A stretch of 64,000 bases of DNA from Liolophura sinensis (GCF_032854445.1 NC_088301.1:48905187-48969186), one strand, 5' to 3'. Counted from the stretch's first letter, positions 25,601 to 37,424 are shown. Notes: generated by a model from the letters alone, not told the origin. Numbers and translations are program-made.

Positions 25601-28600
25601 GAATGAACCTGTGTAGAACTTTGAAAGTGAAAGTATTAGTATATCAAACTCTACCCATGACAAAAACATGCTTGGTGCTGAATACCATAGATAAAAAATC
25701 AATCAATAGGGTTGTGGCTCAGTTGGTTAGCGCTCTAGTGCAGCAAAATGACCTAGGAGCCTTTCACCAATGCTGTCGAGTTCAAGTCCAGCTCATGCTG
25801 TCTTCCTCTCCGGCCGTACGTGGGATGGTCTGCCAGCAACCTGCGCATGATCGTGGCTCTGCCTGGTTTCCTCCCACCATGATGCTGGTTGCCGTCGTAT
25901 AAGTGAAATATTCTTGAGTACAGCATATAACACCAATCAAATAAAAAAATCAAAAAATCAATACATTTAATTAATGTAAGGTGGCTTTTCCATCTTGCAG
26001 CATTATCTTTAATCAAAATTTTAATGGGTTACATGAAAAGTCAATATGCATGAAAAGCACAGACTGGCGTCAGTCACTGCACAAATTCTGAACAAATAAC
26101 ACTCGACAGTAAGCTCCTAAATTTACATATATACACTGGAACACTATTTTTAATTCTCTTTTTTTTTTTGCGTGTGCATGAGATCTGTGGGGTTTTTTTT
26201 TTTTTGTAAAAGGTAGATTCTAAGGAGCCATTCTCATTTTTACTATGCATTCAGTAAAAACCATAACTCTGTCAACAAAGAGTCTGCAGAGTTCAAAATT
26301 ATGTTTTTCCATTGCTTGCCTTAGGGCAACCCTTAAAAAATCTAATATGCCCTACGGCAACCATGATAGCTAAAACCTGAAGAAATGTAACATGCCTGGG
26401 GCATGTGACGTCTGTCATTATTGTTATGAAAATCAGTCATAATAAGCACTATCAAAAAGACTTTGAACACTGTGTTTCACCTGAAGTTTACCTTTTTTCA
26501 AGTAACATATTTGGCTTCGTTTTGATTGATTCATCCATCTTTTTGGGCCACATTTTTTGTGAAGTTGAATTTGTTATCAGCAGAACTTATGTATTTGCAA
26601 CAAATCATCATTTTAAGGACTAGTTCTGAAAGTGCATTTTTATAGTCAACATTTAAGTGGAAACAGTGATTAGGACATCTGTGCAGTTCAGTACATTTCT
26701 GTTCAAGAGTTCACTTTCTTATTTAACGCAGCCACTTGAAGCTTCATTGCATGTTCATCTGTGCAAGCATGTAAGGTTGTGTAAGATATAACTTTTGTGT
26801 AAGATATAGGAACTTGTGGTATCTATCTTTTTTTGTCTTCTTTCATCTTCCGATCCATGAACATTTAATAGTCCAGCTACCTTTAGAGAAAACTTTCACC
26901 AGGAAATGACTAAATATTGCCAAAGTTAGATTAAGCCATAATCATTCATTCATTCAAAGAAAACTTTATAAAACCATTTGTTCACTTATAGTTCTTATAG
27001 ATAAAGTAAGTCTTAATTGTAGGAATATATTATTATAATTATCAGAGTCAGAAGCATTATAAATTTGTTGTTTGTGCCTTGTGCCACATACAAGTATATT
27101 GTTTATAATTTAATATCATTTTGATGTGTATTTTTTTTCTCACATCTATTAATAGCATTCACAGACAACAACTAGCTGTAGAATTACAACTGTATGGTTG
27201 GGGAACAGAAATTTACAACTGCCGGTATGTGTGTACAAGTATTTGTACATTGAAAGGGCATGCATTACTTTTTTTCTCATGCTGCAAATTTCCTCTTGTT
27301 TTCAAACTGAAATGCAAGTTTGTAGATCAAATGCATAAAGTGAATGATGTAGGTGTACAGCAGATACATTTAGCCAGCAATCCTTCTAAGAGAGGTAAAA
27401 GATCCAAGGTATAGATGTAAATACAATTTATACCAAGTATTACCGCAAAATTTTTCATGGGATTAAGTGTTTCATGCATGGCTTTTAGGCATTATCTTGT
27501 TGAAACAAAAAAGAAAGTTGTTTTATTTGAAAGGTTTAGGTTGTTAGATGTATAAGCTAGACAAGGTAGACAAACATGATTATTGTTGTGCATTTTTCGA
27601 AAATGAAATACTGCACTGTTGTTGCTCTTGCGCGCGTGCCAGTTCATCCTGCAGTAGTCCACTACAAGCACATATCTATATCTATATATAACGATTAACC
27701 CTTCCTAGTAGTTCTAATTTTGGTGTTTTAATAATGCATTGCACAACCTCAGTCTGATTTCATTATGGCAGTCTTAATGTCTTGTATTTACCTGAACTTA
27801 CGTGACACATTCTTGGTATTTAAAAAAAATCTGAAAGGGTCATGAAATAAAGAGGTTTTTTCTTTTTGTTTTCTGATACTGATTAAGTCTTCATGAGTAA
27901 GTAATTTGATATGTCAAACAGAAAGAACTGTAATTTAATACATGTGCAAGTATTATCAGCACTGACTCCATAATGAATGAAAAGCTAATTATGATTATGT
28001 TTGTACATTCATGTTTATCAAAATAATATTATTATAGGCATGAAATTTAAAATAGAAAAAAGTCAATGAATCACAAGGAGTAAATTTGTGCTGTTTGGTT
28101 ATATGTGCATTTCATGAAAAAACAAGATTGGCAAAATCAAATCTTGTTTTCTGTGGATCCTCTGTTAAAAACCTTTTCTCTCTTATTATTGAAATGATCT
28201 TTTTAATTGTCCATTTTAACCTGATATTAAAGCATTTTTATGTAAAATAGTCTTCAGGGTCCAGACATCCAGTATAGGTTAGTCAAAATCTACATACATT
28301 TGCATTGTATGTGACCTGTAGCGTATGGTATATAAAGTGCCGTCATTTAGCACCCATACGTGTGAAATATGTTATAGATATTATAATAATACACCTACAA
28401 AGTTTGTTTAACAGTGGAGAAGATTTTTTCTGTATCTCTGGTGTTAGATTTTAAGTACCTTTTGGTTTCAAGTTTTGTGATGTGTGTAGGTGTCTTTTTT
28501 TTATGTGTACATTTTGTGCGGGATTGATATGTAGTTCTCTTTTGGTGATTGCAGATTGTCAGTACACATGCCACCACCGCTGTCGCCCCCTTGTGACATT

Positions 28601-31600
28601 AGACTGTACAGCTGTGTCCGAAGGTAGCAATGGCTCTACACAGGATGTGGACGAGCATTCAGCAGAGACGTCACTCTCAGAGATGTACAACTGTCAAACA
28701 TTTCAGTCTGATTACGATGCCTCTCAGTCACCAGAAAGCTCACAAAATGTGAGTTGAAGCAGTGCAAAGTCCAACCCGCTTTGAATGTTACTGTGAAACA
28801 TGATACACTTTTAAAGATGATCAGTACATGTTTCTTTTAAAAGCATCTCCCCACGCCGACCACCTCCAAAATACTCCATTAAAACATTTGCATGTCTCAA
28901 GTTTTATTCTTTTGAAGAACGAAGTTTAAGTTTACCCTTAGATTTGTTCACCCATTTCATTGATTCGTTGGGTTGTTATATATGTATCTAGACTTCTGTG
29001 TATAAGATATGTCATTTTCCAAATGAGTGATCAAAGTCCATTTTTTTTTGTATATAGACGACATTTACATGTATATGTATAATCGTTACATTTACCTTGG
29101 GAATATTTCAGAAATGTAAATGTTGCTTCTTTTTTCTGACATCAAGGATCAAGTTATATGTGAACTTCACTGTGTAATTTGTTTGAAACTTCTACAGATG
29201 TTTTCATTCTTCGTTAAGACACCGTTGATCAATATTCATAATCAAATGTGTTATTGGTGGTGCATTTTGATTGGCTGTAGGAGGACACAGATTCCGGGTA
29301 CAGGTCAGGTGGCATCCAAAGCCGACACCTTACAGAGACAGATCTCGGCACAGACTCGACCCCGATTCCATCAAACGAGAGGAGCTGAGAAAACTCATTG
29401 ATGCATACTGCGATCAATCACCAAGCTCTTTCTTCTGTTTTGTAAGTCTATGACTGAACATGCACAAAATTGTAATAAAAAAAAAAAACACAAAAAACAT
29501 GGTACATTGTATTCTTCAAACCGAAGCATAAGCTGAAGAATCAGTGTTGAAAAGGGAGCCAAGGATCCGGATGCTTGTATAAATTCAAATGTAGCTACCA
29601 GTTGACAGTCAACTGAATTATATTTATGTTGTTTGCTAGGCGAAAGCATAAAAGAGTGAAACGGTTTCATTAAAATTTAAATTCTCTGAGTGGATTTTGC
29701 TTTGGCAATATCTTGACGCAATGTAAACACTTTTTTACTTCCAGATTGGTGACAGTTTGCATTCCCAGGGTTTTATCAGAGTGACCTTAAATCTATTCGA
29801 CCAATAACAATGTCTCTGGGTGCTCGCCCACCATCAATCTACGAAGTGTTGACCAAAGAGCACATTGTAGAACAGAACACCATGTCCATATCCTTTTACA
29901 TGCCTCGGGATACCATCAAACAGATTCATGTGACCAGGTAACCAAGAAAGATTCCTTGCGCATGTAATAATGATGCCTCATGCACAATTCGAATTTAGTT
30001 TTTTTTTTTAAAACTACTGATATTCCCCCCACTCCCACCCCCATTTTCAAATTTTGCCCCCTAAATACATTTAGAGACACAAATTAATGTACGAAGATAA
30101 TACTTTTGGTGCTTAAACTGACAGGTCTCCTGTAAGACATCATCCTGCCTTCTGTTAAAACAAACCTGAAAAACACCTTTCAGAGATCAATGAAACTATT
30201 AGAATCGAGCAAACTGGTCAACTTTTGGGTCATTTACCATATTTATCATAGCTAAGAATGAGATTTTCTTGTGAAATTGGTGAAGTTGGGTTGGTATTTT
30301 GTGACGATGTCAGCTTTATGTGTCTGAATAGTGATGGCTATAAAATTCATACAAGACTTCAGATACCTCTATTGTCCCTGGAGCAGGGTTACAGAATTCT
30401 GCAACTCTAGTTTTCAAGAATTAGCCAGCTTGTCTTGTGTTTTAGGAATATTGTCTTCTTTTTAAATGCTGTACAATGTTGGTTGATGGTATTAAATTGG
30501 CCATTCAAGTCAGTGTATTTGTGAAATAGAAATATTTTGGGACTACATTTATATTTGTTCCTCAGTGCATGGCCAAATCTTTACTTTTCCACTTGCATTT
30601 TTGTATAAAGATGATCTGTGGACATGAGATTTTTTATGTTTCGAAATTAAACGATTGCCTTCAAATGAGATGGGGTACATGATTCAGGAAGAAATATAGA
30701 ATATCTGTACAGGTATTGCATCAGTTCATTTCATGTGGATATTTACAAGAAAGGAAAAGTTGAACACAACAACAGTACATGTACAAAACAACCTTAAACA
30801 ATAAATAAGGACAAGTAAATATTTACAGAGTTATTGAAATCTAATTTATTATATAGCAAAGACCAATGATTTAGAAATGTGTTTTTTCGTGTGTATAGTT
30901 CAGAAGCATACATTTACTGACTTGTCAAAGTTTTATATCAACACACTGTTTCAAAGGGAATTATGTAAGAAGGAAACAGTTCTGTCCCAAATTGATGTCC
31001 CTTTGAACCTCAATCTTAGATTTCTGTTTGCCTCTGTTAAAGGTGTAGTTAATGCCGAAATGTCAGCATATGTAACTCACGTCCACAGATAAGCTTTATT
31101 ACAAGTATCATAGTTCACATGCTGACACTTATCAATATTGCTCACCAACCAGAAAAAGCATACTGCATGCCAGGCAAGTACAATGAAAGCTAATTTCCAC
31201 TGTAATTAAAAAGTACTCCCTAATGTTTGGCTGGCTGCTTTTTTGATTATTGGTAGAGAAATTGTTTTTCATTGTCAACTGTTGGTGATTAAGATGCATT
31301 TCATGATCATTTGTCTCCAAATCATTGTCTTTTTTTTCGTAAACATCTAAAGCATTTATCATCATTGTGTTTTCAGTGAGAACACAACAAAGGAAGTGGT
31401 CACTGCTTTATTGAAGAAGTACAAGATACTGGATAACCCAAGGAAGTTTGCTATGTATGCTCAAGAACTGGAGAACGGGAAGATAGGTGAGAAGTCCGAC
31501 CCCAGTGGGGTGGTTTGGTTCAGATTTATTAAGGCATCCTACACTTATAGAAATTAATTATTTGATGAAATAACTAAGGGCTGAATTATTTTTGTTCTGG

Positions 31601-34600
31601 CTGATAATTAACCAGTAATTCAGTAAGTTTTATTGTTACTGTAATGTTGACTGAGGAAAGACAATCTTCATCAAGTCACTGAAGATACTACATATATCAA
31701 GATGCTTTTATATGATTTCTTTTTCTGCTTTGATCTGAGCGATGTGCAAGTGTCTGGCTACTAGAACTAGGTAAACTGACAGTGTTTTCCATTCAGATAC
31801 TTACCTTTTCAAATTCGCAAATTCACTGTAATGCACTGCACACCAATGCACTGTAAGATGAAAGTATTCATTTGCATGATGGACCAACTTAGAATGCTTC
31901 AGTTATGTTGATATCTCTTCTGTGGAAGCATACCAGCAACTACTGCTTTTTCTGCCATTTAAGACATAGAAAGACATTTTTGTCTCTACTGGTACAAAAT
32001 GTGCCAGGACTTGTGTATCAGATTTTCCATCTTATAGCCCTTAAACGAGCAAGAAAGACAGTAACTATTTACATATGAGGTTCTTGACTTCATAAAATGT
32101 AGACGAGAAAGCCGGGGAACATATAGCACTGGTCTGTTGTAGATGATGTATCTGATGTATAGATGTATCTGAACAATAAAGTTTCTTGTCTCGGTTTCCA
32201 GTAAAGCTATGGCGTGTGGGTGACAAAGACTTTCCTCTCCAAGTGTGCCTCAACTGGGGATCAGAGGACCTTAAGAAACATCGCCTGGTTCTGCAGGAGA
32301 ATGAGACAGGTGAAATAGAGGTAAGTAACAGGGATGACAGTCCGTAAAAAGTTGGCGTCATCATAGCCCCTCTTTAGTTGAATGACCCATGTTATAGGAT
32401 AGGATAGGATATCAAAAATGTGCAAATCAACTGTTTATCTCATTCATGGAGATGCTTGTCTGTGCCAGTAATATCAAATTTATTTTACATCAATACACAT
32501 GCAGCCAGCTGTCTTTTGGGGTTGTTGTTTATCATTTAATTGTTTATTGATATATAGTAAAAGCTTTGAAGCCAGCATGAAATAAAAGTGTATAAGTTAA
32601 ATATGCAAATACAGTACAGCCGGATCCTAACCATCAGTCCTACACCCATTGTGGTTGGATGGTCTGTGTACCCACAATACGCCCACTGTGGCCAGACCCT
32701 GATCAGACAAGCCGTCATTCTCTGCTTACAATCTGTGTATGGTCAGCGTATCATTTTACGACATTAATGCGCTTGCGACTTTGATGTAACGACATCCGAT
32801 AGCCTGTTCACACAGGCAGAGTCAAGCTGGTTTAAAGTGGCTTTGAGCCAGTTTGACGTCGCCCGTGTGAATGCAAAGTAGGGGCACTTAATCCGGGTTG
32901 TTTGTCCCATCTAGCAATGTGGCTTTAAGCCGGTTTCAGAGCTTGAGCTGGTTTATCTGTGCTGTGTGAACGGTAACTGGATTAAATGGCCCGGGTATGT
33001 GGAAGTGGGGATCACTCCATAATTACTAAATTGGCTGAAGTGTGACTAGGCAAATTTCTGAACTGGCTTAAAACTGGCCTGGCCATATGGTCGTGTGAAT
33101 GCAAGCATTTTTACAACTGGCTTCGATTTAAGCCAGCTCTGATTTGATGAGGTTTAAATTTTGGCTGTGTGAAAGGGGTGAGACACACACTGTAGACATT
33201 GTATTATTCGCGCAATCAAGTTTCGTACCAGTACTATTTAAATTGTTAAAATGATTCTTAAGTTAATTGATCAGCTGTATAAATTTTGTGACTTTATTGC
33301 TGAATTTACACATAACATTGACAAGGATGATATTTTGTGAAAGTTAATTATTTGGGCTATTCTAATGTAACGGCAAAAACTGGATTGAAATTGTGCTAAT
33401 GGATTTTTTTTACCGGTACCAAAAATCTCAGGTTTTGATTTTTACTTTCTTTGGTGTATTTTTATGATTTATACATTGGTGGGTAGAGAAATATTTTCAA
33501 AGTATGTACTACATTTTATAGCCCGGGAGATTCAGGATACATATATACATAGGCCTACATCGCATTTGTTCACGCTTAAGTGTATATGAAGGCTACATAT
33601 GATTGCGCTTGTTGTGTGCAGACTTATACTTTTGTGCTTATAAAAATTAATAAACAATAGGATTGACCATTGTGAAATTGGGTGTACAATTAAGGGACAT
33701 GAGATTAATGGGAAAACCATTAACCTGCATACCTTTATACGTGTCCGTGGTTTGAATTTTATAAATTGTAGCCCTTGTGTGATTTACTGATATACGACTC
33801 ATCATGTATACATTTTCAATATAGGTTTATGAAAACACCTTTTGTTGTATATAAGCGTGCGGGCTACTACACATCACACACACCGGTGTCGCATATTCCT
33901 GCGTAATTTTGTATCCAAAGTGAAACTGTGGTAAATTTACTAACTGATAAGCTGGAGTCCGTTTCCAAGTTCTGAAACATCATCATGTACAGCACAGATT
34001 TCAAAGAAAGCCATGTGTTGCATATACGTATATTTGTCAGTAAAGAAATGCCTTTAAGTAGGTTTGTTTTTTAATAATTAATGAACTAATGTTATATACA
34101 AAATATCGTATACTTGAGAAGCCGGGTACAAACTTGAATCCTCTGTTTTCAAGAGGACAGTTTCCTAAACAGTAAGCTATTAAAATTCAAATTTATGTGC
34201 AAGTAAATATGCTGTGAGACATCACAGTGTTCATGAGAGGCATGACGGTTTAAAGGAAATCGGTTTGTATTTAGTTTTAAAACATTTGATGATCATGGGC
34301 TCAGTGTTTGCGGATGGTCTGACGTGGGTCCGCGTATGATGTCAGGAGGATGCCGTCACAGGACGTGTATGAAGGTGCATGGTCAGCATGTTGTATGCTG
34401 ACCATGAGCCGACCGTCTTCATATCCTCCGGCCAGAACGGGCTTAGGCTTGATGGTTGGGACCCGGCTGTATTTTACTTGTATTGTGAATATTATGGACT
34501 ATGTGCATCGATATGAACATTTGATTAGGTGACCTTATAGGTTTGTTTTCTGTTTCAGTGGAATGCATTCAGCCAGCCAGAGTTGCAGAACTTCATGCGT

Positions 34601-34729
34601 ATTTTGGACAAGGAAGAAGGCGAGTGTGTTGCCCAGTTACAGTATAAGTACAAGGTTATGAAGAGAATTATTCAGCAAAGGATGAAAGAAATTCGAAAAG
34701 AGCGCAAGGAGCAAAGTCAGCGTTCTTAG
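20056..34729 (+). CDS. RASSF1: RASSF1/3/5-type Ras-association domain protein
   Basis: A seven-exon gene: 20056-22645, 28555-28748, 29281-29441, 29745-29937, 31377-31486, 32202-32320, 34559-34729. The predicted protein is about 1179 residues: Ser-rich repetitive N-terminus (1-863), C-terminal half of a C1 zinc finger (CQYTCHHRC then LVTLDC), a linker, the RA domain (GFIRVTLNL, SFYMPRDTIKQIHV, DNPRKFAMYAQE, VLQENETGEIEWNAF), and a SARAH helix (ELQNFMRILDKEE to the end). Family members bind Ras-like GTPases through RA and MST/Hippo kinases through SARAH; that role is inferred. Human RASSF1A is 340 residues, so the N-terminus is an unusual addition. Exon phases agree throughout, provided one missing base is assumed in each of exons 3 and 4. 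Whether it is orthologous to RASSF1, 3 or 5 cannot be decided here; an invertebrate may have one copy for all three. Confidence 0.88.
24247..24372 (-). mobile_element. SINE 3' fragment, minus strand
   Basis: It begins on the + strand with aattatttatttgattggtg, the complement of the CAATCAAATAAA tail, and continues through the conserved 3' body (ttcagcattatggtcacagg). It matches the 3' half of the full copy at 25704-25951 but lacks the tRNA-like head, as expected for a 5'-truncated insertion. Confidence 0.75.
25693..25962 (+). mobile_element. Full-length tRNA-derived SINE with target duplication
   Basis: It has a tRNA-like head with A box (tggctcagttgg) and B box (gagttcaagtcc), a body with ggccgtacgtgggatggtct, and a tail CAATCAAATAAA. 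The element (25704-25951) is flanked by perfect 11-bp direct repeats aaaaaatcaat at 25693-25703 and 25952-25962, the mark of LINE-mediated insertion. Intact boxes and perfect repeats suggest a relatively recent insertion into RASSF intron 1. Confidence 0.9.
28555..28748 (+). CDS. RASSF1: RASSF exon 2: C1 second half and linker
   Basis: Acceptor gattgcag, donor AAT|gtgagt. Joined in phase 1 to exon 1 it reads D-CQYTCHHRCRPLVTLDC, the last part of a C1 zinc finger with C-x3-C-H-x2-C and a final Cys eight residues on. The intron falls just before the DC, where the mammalian RASSF1 exon 2 also begins. The remainder is an acidic Ser/Thr-rich linker ending SPESSQN. Confidence 0.9.
29281..29441 (+). 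CDS. RASSF1: RASSF exon 3: linker before RA, single-base frameshift
   Basis: Acceptor ggctgtag, donor TTTT|gtaagt. The entry frame reads EDTDSGYRSGG and on to LGTDS, then hits a stop; the exit frame reads DPDSIKREELRKLIDAY and on to SSFFCF, the helix that precedes the RA domain in this family. The exon is 161 bp, whereas both flanking introns are phase 0 and require a multiple of three. One base is therefore missing, most simply near TCGACC at 29356-29361. Confidence 0.8.
29745..29937 (+). CDS. RASSF1: RASSF exon 4: start of RA domain, single-base frameshift
   Basis: Acceptor acttccag, donor ACCAG|gtaacc. It reads IGDSLHSQGFIRVTLNL in the entry frame, then RPITMSLGARPPSIY in the frame one base back, continuing to SFYMPRDTIKQIHVT. 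Both halves match the N-terminal RA domain of RASSF proteins (GFIKV and LVRP in human RASSF1). The exon is 193 bp; 194 are needed for phase 2 at its end. The missing base lies at TTCGACC, about 29796-29802. Confidence 0.85.
31377..31486 (+). CDS. RASSF1: RASSF exon 5: RA domain core
   Basis: Acceptor gtgttttcag, donor ATAG|gtgaga. It is 110 bp and phases fit on both sides. It encodes ENTTKEVVTALLKKYKILD and then NPRKFAMYAQELENGKI, matching the RA-domain stretch of human RASSF1 that contains the DPRKFALFE motif. Confidence 0.95.
32202..32320 (+). CDS. RASSF1: RASSF exon 6: RA domain end
   Basis: Acceptor ggtttccag, donor GAG|gtaagt. It is 119 bp, phase 1 in and phase 0 out. It encodes KLWRVGDKDFPLQVCLNWG and then HRLVLQENETGEIE, matching the final RA strands (VLKENDSGEV in human RASSF1). 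Confidence 0.95.
32803..33180. mobile_element. MITE with TTCACACAG terminal inverted repeats
   Basis: The left end reads cctgttcacacaggc and the right end ggctgtgtgaaagggg, which are imperfect inverted repeats. Between them are many internal GGCTTTAAGCCGG/GGCTTAAAACTGG-like words, so the element is largely self-complementary. There is no coding capacity. The superfamily is not assigned, and no clear target duplication was found. Confidence 0.6.
34378..34406. other. Perfect 12-bp stem, 5-nt loop hairpin
   Basis: catggtcagcat, loop gttgt, atgctgaccatg. It lies in RASSF intron 6, within the inverted-repeat material, and is probably part of a transposon end. Confidence 0.7.
34559..34729 (+). CDS. 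RASSF1: RASSF exon 7: SARAH domain and stop
   Basis: Acceptor tctgtttcag, 56 codons plus TAG. It encodes WNAFSQPELQNFMRILDKEE, then a heptad-like basic helix ending in KERKEQSQRS. This is the C-terminal SARAH coiled coil by which RASSF1-6 proteins pair with MST1/2-type kinases. Human RASSF1 has WDAFSMPELHNFLRIL at the same place. Confidence 0.95.
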   Translation, partial: WNAFSQPELQNFMRILDKEEGECVAQLQYKYKVMKRIIQQRMKEIRKERKEQSQRS

Positions 34730-37270
34730 TGAGTGAACTTGCTGGAGAATAGAGGTCATGAGACTAACTTACTGCCTACGATATGGATTTCATGTTTTGT
34801 GGATAGTCTTGTCCTCGGATAAGATGTTATATCAATTACATATAGATGATCCCTGTCACAGATTCTACAGATTGTGCTGTACATCCTCTTTTTCTGATGT
34901 ACTGCTGAGGATAGATGACCTTGAAAGCACAGCACTTGTACACCCCATCACCATGGATTATGCAATGACGTAATCAGTTAATACTTGAAAAAAAAAGGGA
35001 AGATGTTTGTATAATGTACCTATTTCTTGTATAATACACTACTTGTCTACCAAAGTTGTTTAAACGTTCTATATATTTTAGATCTGTGTGTGTGTGCATG
35101 TGTGAAATGAAGGTTTCTTTGAAACTTATTCTTTTCGCCCCCAACTACCAGATTCTCCAAGGACACATTCTATGGGTTATGGAAGACGTACTGAGTGACA
35201 TGGAGTTGCCTTTCAAAGAAGTCTTGGAGGGAGATTTCACTTTAATCAGATACAGATGTATCATGTTTTTTTTTTCCTTTTGATTCAATGCCAGGTGTGA
35301 TGATTACAGCAGAGGCATACATATACTTTGTTCTTCTGGTAATTTAAATTACCAATCAAGGCTAATATCGTGATTACTAAATGATTTTAGTTTGTGTGAG
35401 AGTAACACACAAACTCCTATACAATGTACTTAATGTTAATATCAGAAGGAATTTGTTTTTAGACATAATGGGCCTAGTGTATCCTTTACATTTACTCTGT
35501 TCAATTGCCATATAAAGTAACTCTCACTCCATTTTGATCAATACTTTGTTTGCATTTGAGTTTTGCAACTCATAGATTTCAGTTTGTGCTTCAAATGGAA
35601 CCGTCTTGCAATGGGTTACAGTGCTAACCTATATATCGGAATACCGGTCGTTCATGTTTTATAAAAGTGCATGTGATGAGAATGAATCCATCTGTTTTGT
35701 TGAAAAAAAAAGGTAAATGAGCCTTTTTTAAAATTTTCGTATTTCGGACTGTTATTGAAATATTACATTTAATAACACTCATCAATGCAAATGAAGAATC
35801 AGTGTTTTTCGAGACACATCTTGGCTATGAGGCTGTTATGGCTGAAACAAGTAAACGTGTATAAATGGGAGGAGTTGCAAGAGGCAATGTAGTTATTCAG
35901 CACTTAACACGGGAAGCAATCATGCTTTACTTACTTAAAAAATGAAAGAGCCATAGTGTGAAATCTCACTTCATAACACTTCGACAGTATTCAGATATGA
36001 TGACCAGTCAGTTTTTTCTCTGGCAGTTTGTCAATGCTATTTGCTTTAAAGATGATGTACATTTAGCTGTTAATTTGATATTCCCATTAGCAAACCAAAC
36101 AACTCTGTGTACTTATTTCCTAATGTGCCTTCAGGTGAAACAAAGACATTCAGCTTATCATAACAAGTACACCATGTGTATTATTTTGACAAGCCTTAAC
36201 CTTAACTATCAGGCTCTGCATAGCTCTAGTCAAATATCTCCATTGAATCACGCTTCTGCATTTATTTATTGGTTCATGTAACTTATTTTGAGAGATGCGC
36301 AATTCCATTTTTTAACTGCTGCCATAGTCTGGTCACAGAAAGTCAAGGGGAATAACTCTTCAAATGTTAAAAGTGGAATATACATGTTGTTTCAAGTTCC
36401 ATTTTGTTTTTTATTTAATTCAGTCCCCCAAAATTACATAAGGTGTTATTCATGTTTTTATTCAGAAATATTATAAAGCACAAAAAAAAAAATTTGTTTG
36501 ATGATTGAGGTACATGTGTAGCTAGTGTGATACAATCAGTATTGTGTTATTTCTCTGTGTTGCATGACCATTTGAAATGTTACGTTTTTCTCATCTTAAG
36601 TGAACATTTTAAATTTGGTTGCAAAATTGTTCAATGAATTTGGCAGATTTAAGTAAAAGCCTGTTAGGTGGTGAAATGCAAGATATATGTTGGGTGATAC
36701 ATGTACATGTATTGAACATGCATTTCCGAAAGCCTGGATTTATTATAGGTCACTGTCAGGCCAAATTTAAATATAAGGTTGTCAATTGTTAATCTTGTGG
36801 CCAACATAATCATAACATTTCTAGGCTTTGTTGTGAGTGGTTCATTAAGTAAAGCTCTTATCGTTATGCTATGGTCTTAATTAATTAAGCAGCAACTGAT
36901 TTGTTGAGTTTTGAGTCTTCTCACTAGATTTTAAAACATGGAACTGTTTTATGATTACAGTTGTTTGTATTATTCTCATCATCCAAGGGAAATGTGTACA
37001 TTAAGTTTTGCTGCTCTGAGTGAAGTTATGAGAAAGGTGAGGGAGTTGCACAGTGAAAGGGAGGCACTTGTTAGATATCCATTAGCCTATCAACAGTTAC
37101 TTGTATAATGCCAGGTATGCGTGTGTTTGTTTTTGTGGGCTGAGCAGTACAGCCTCAAACAAACTGTAATATTTGTAGCTTCAACTGTTCAGCCTGATGA
37201 ACTTAACATGTTATTCATTATGATATGAAAGATAACTTACGGTTCAATAAAGTTGTTGAAAACTCCAGTT
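34730..37270 (+). other. RASSF1: Probable RASSF 3'UTR
   Basis: No coding signal follows the stop. The first good polyadenylation hexamer I noticed on this strand is AATAAA at 37246-37251, followed by GT- and T-rich sequence. A later alternative is near 37996. The end is inferred, not demonstrated. Confidence 0.35.
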
Positions 37271-37424
37271 CATTGTCCGATGGAACATCTTCATATTTTG
37301 GTATATAAATTGGGAAACAGCTGCCTGTATAGTGAAATGGGCTGACTTATTACCAAATACAACTGTACATTAAAAATTGATACAGAAGGTTAAAATTTAA
37401 ACATACATGAAAAGTGAACATGCA

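Larger units (their letters stand above)
22646..28554 (+). other. RASSF intron 1 with SINE copies
   Basis: A 5.9-kb intron with phase 1 at both ends. It holds a SINE fragment (24247-24372, minus) and a full-length SINE (25704-25951, plus), with long AT-rich and poly-T stretches between. I searched it for an exon encoding the first half of the C1 finger and found none that fits the phase. Confidence 0.7.
32570..34500. repeat. Inverted related sequences flanking part of RASSF intron 6
   Basis: A segment at 32610-32660 (acagccggatcctaaccatc) is related, in inverted orientation, to 34440-34475 (gatggttgggacccggctgt). Both neighbours also carry a GGTCAGC-type motif. They may be ends of one composite insertion about 1.9 kb long or two separate copies of one repeat. 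Similarity is short and boundaries are uncertain. Confidence 0.35.

Noticed and set aside
25704-25790. tRNA gene
   Set aside because: The A and B boxes belong to a SINE head: a 3' body, tail and target duplications follow, and the cloverleaf is not complete.
27163-27228. Possible C1-finger exon (GWGTEIYNC) in RASSF intron 1
   Set aside because: It has an acceptor (ctattaatag) and donor (CCG|gtatgt), and the peptide resembles the middle of a C1 finger, but its phase is 2 at both ends while the flanking exons need phase 1. Read in phase 1 it has a stop.
29281-29807. Programmed ribosomal frameshifting in RASSF
   Set aside because: Two shifts in one mRNA without slippery heptamers or a known precedent in this family are much less likely than missing bases, and FRMD4 shows an indel too.
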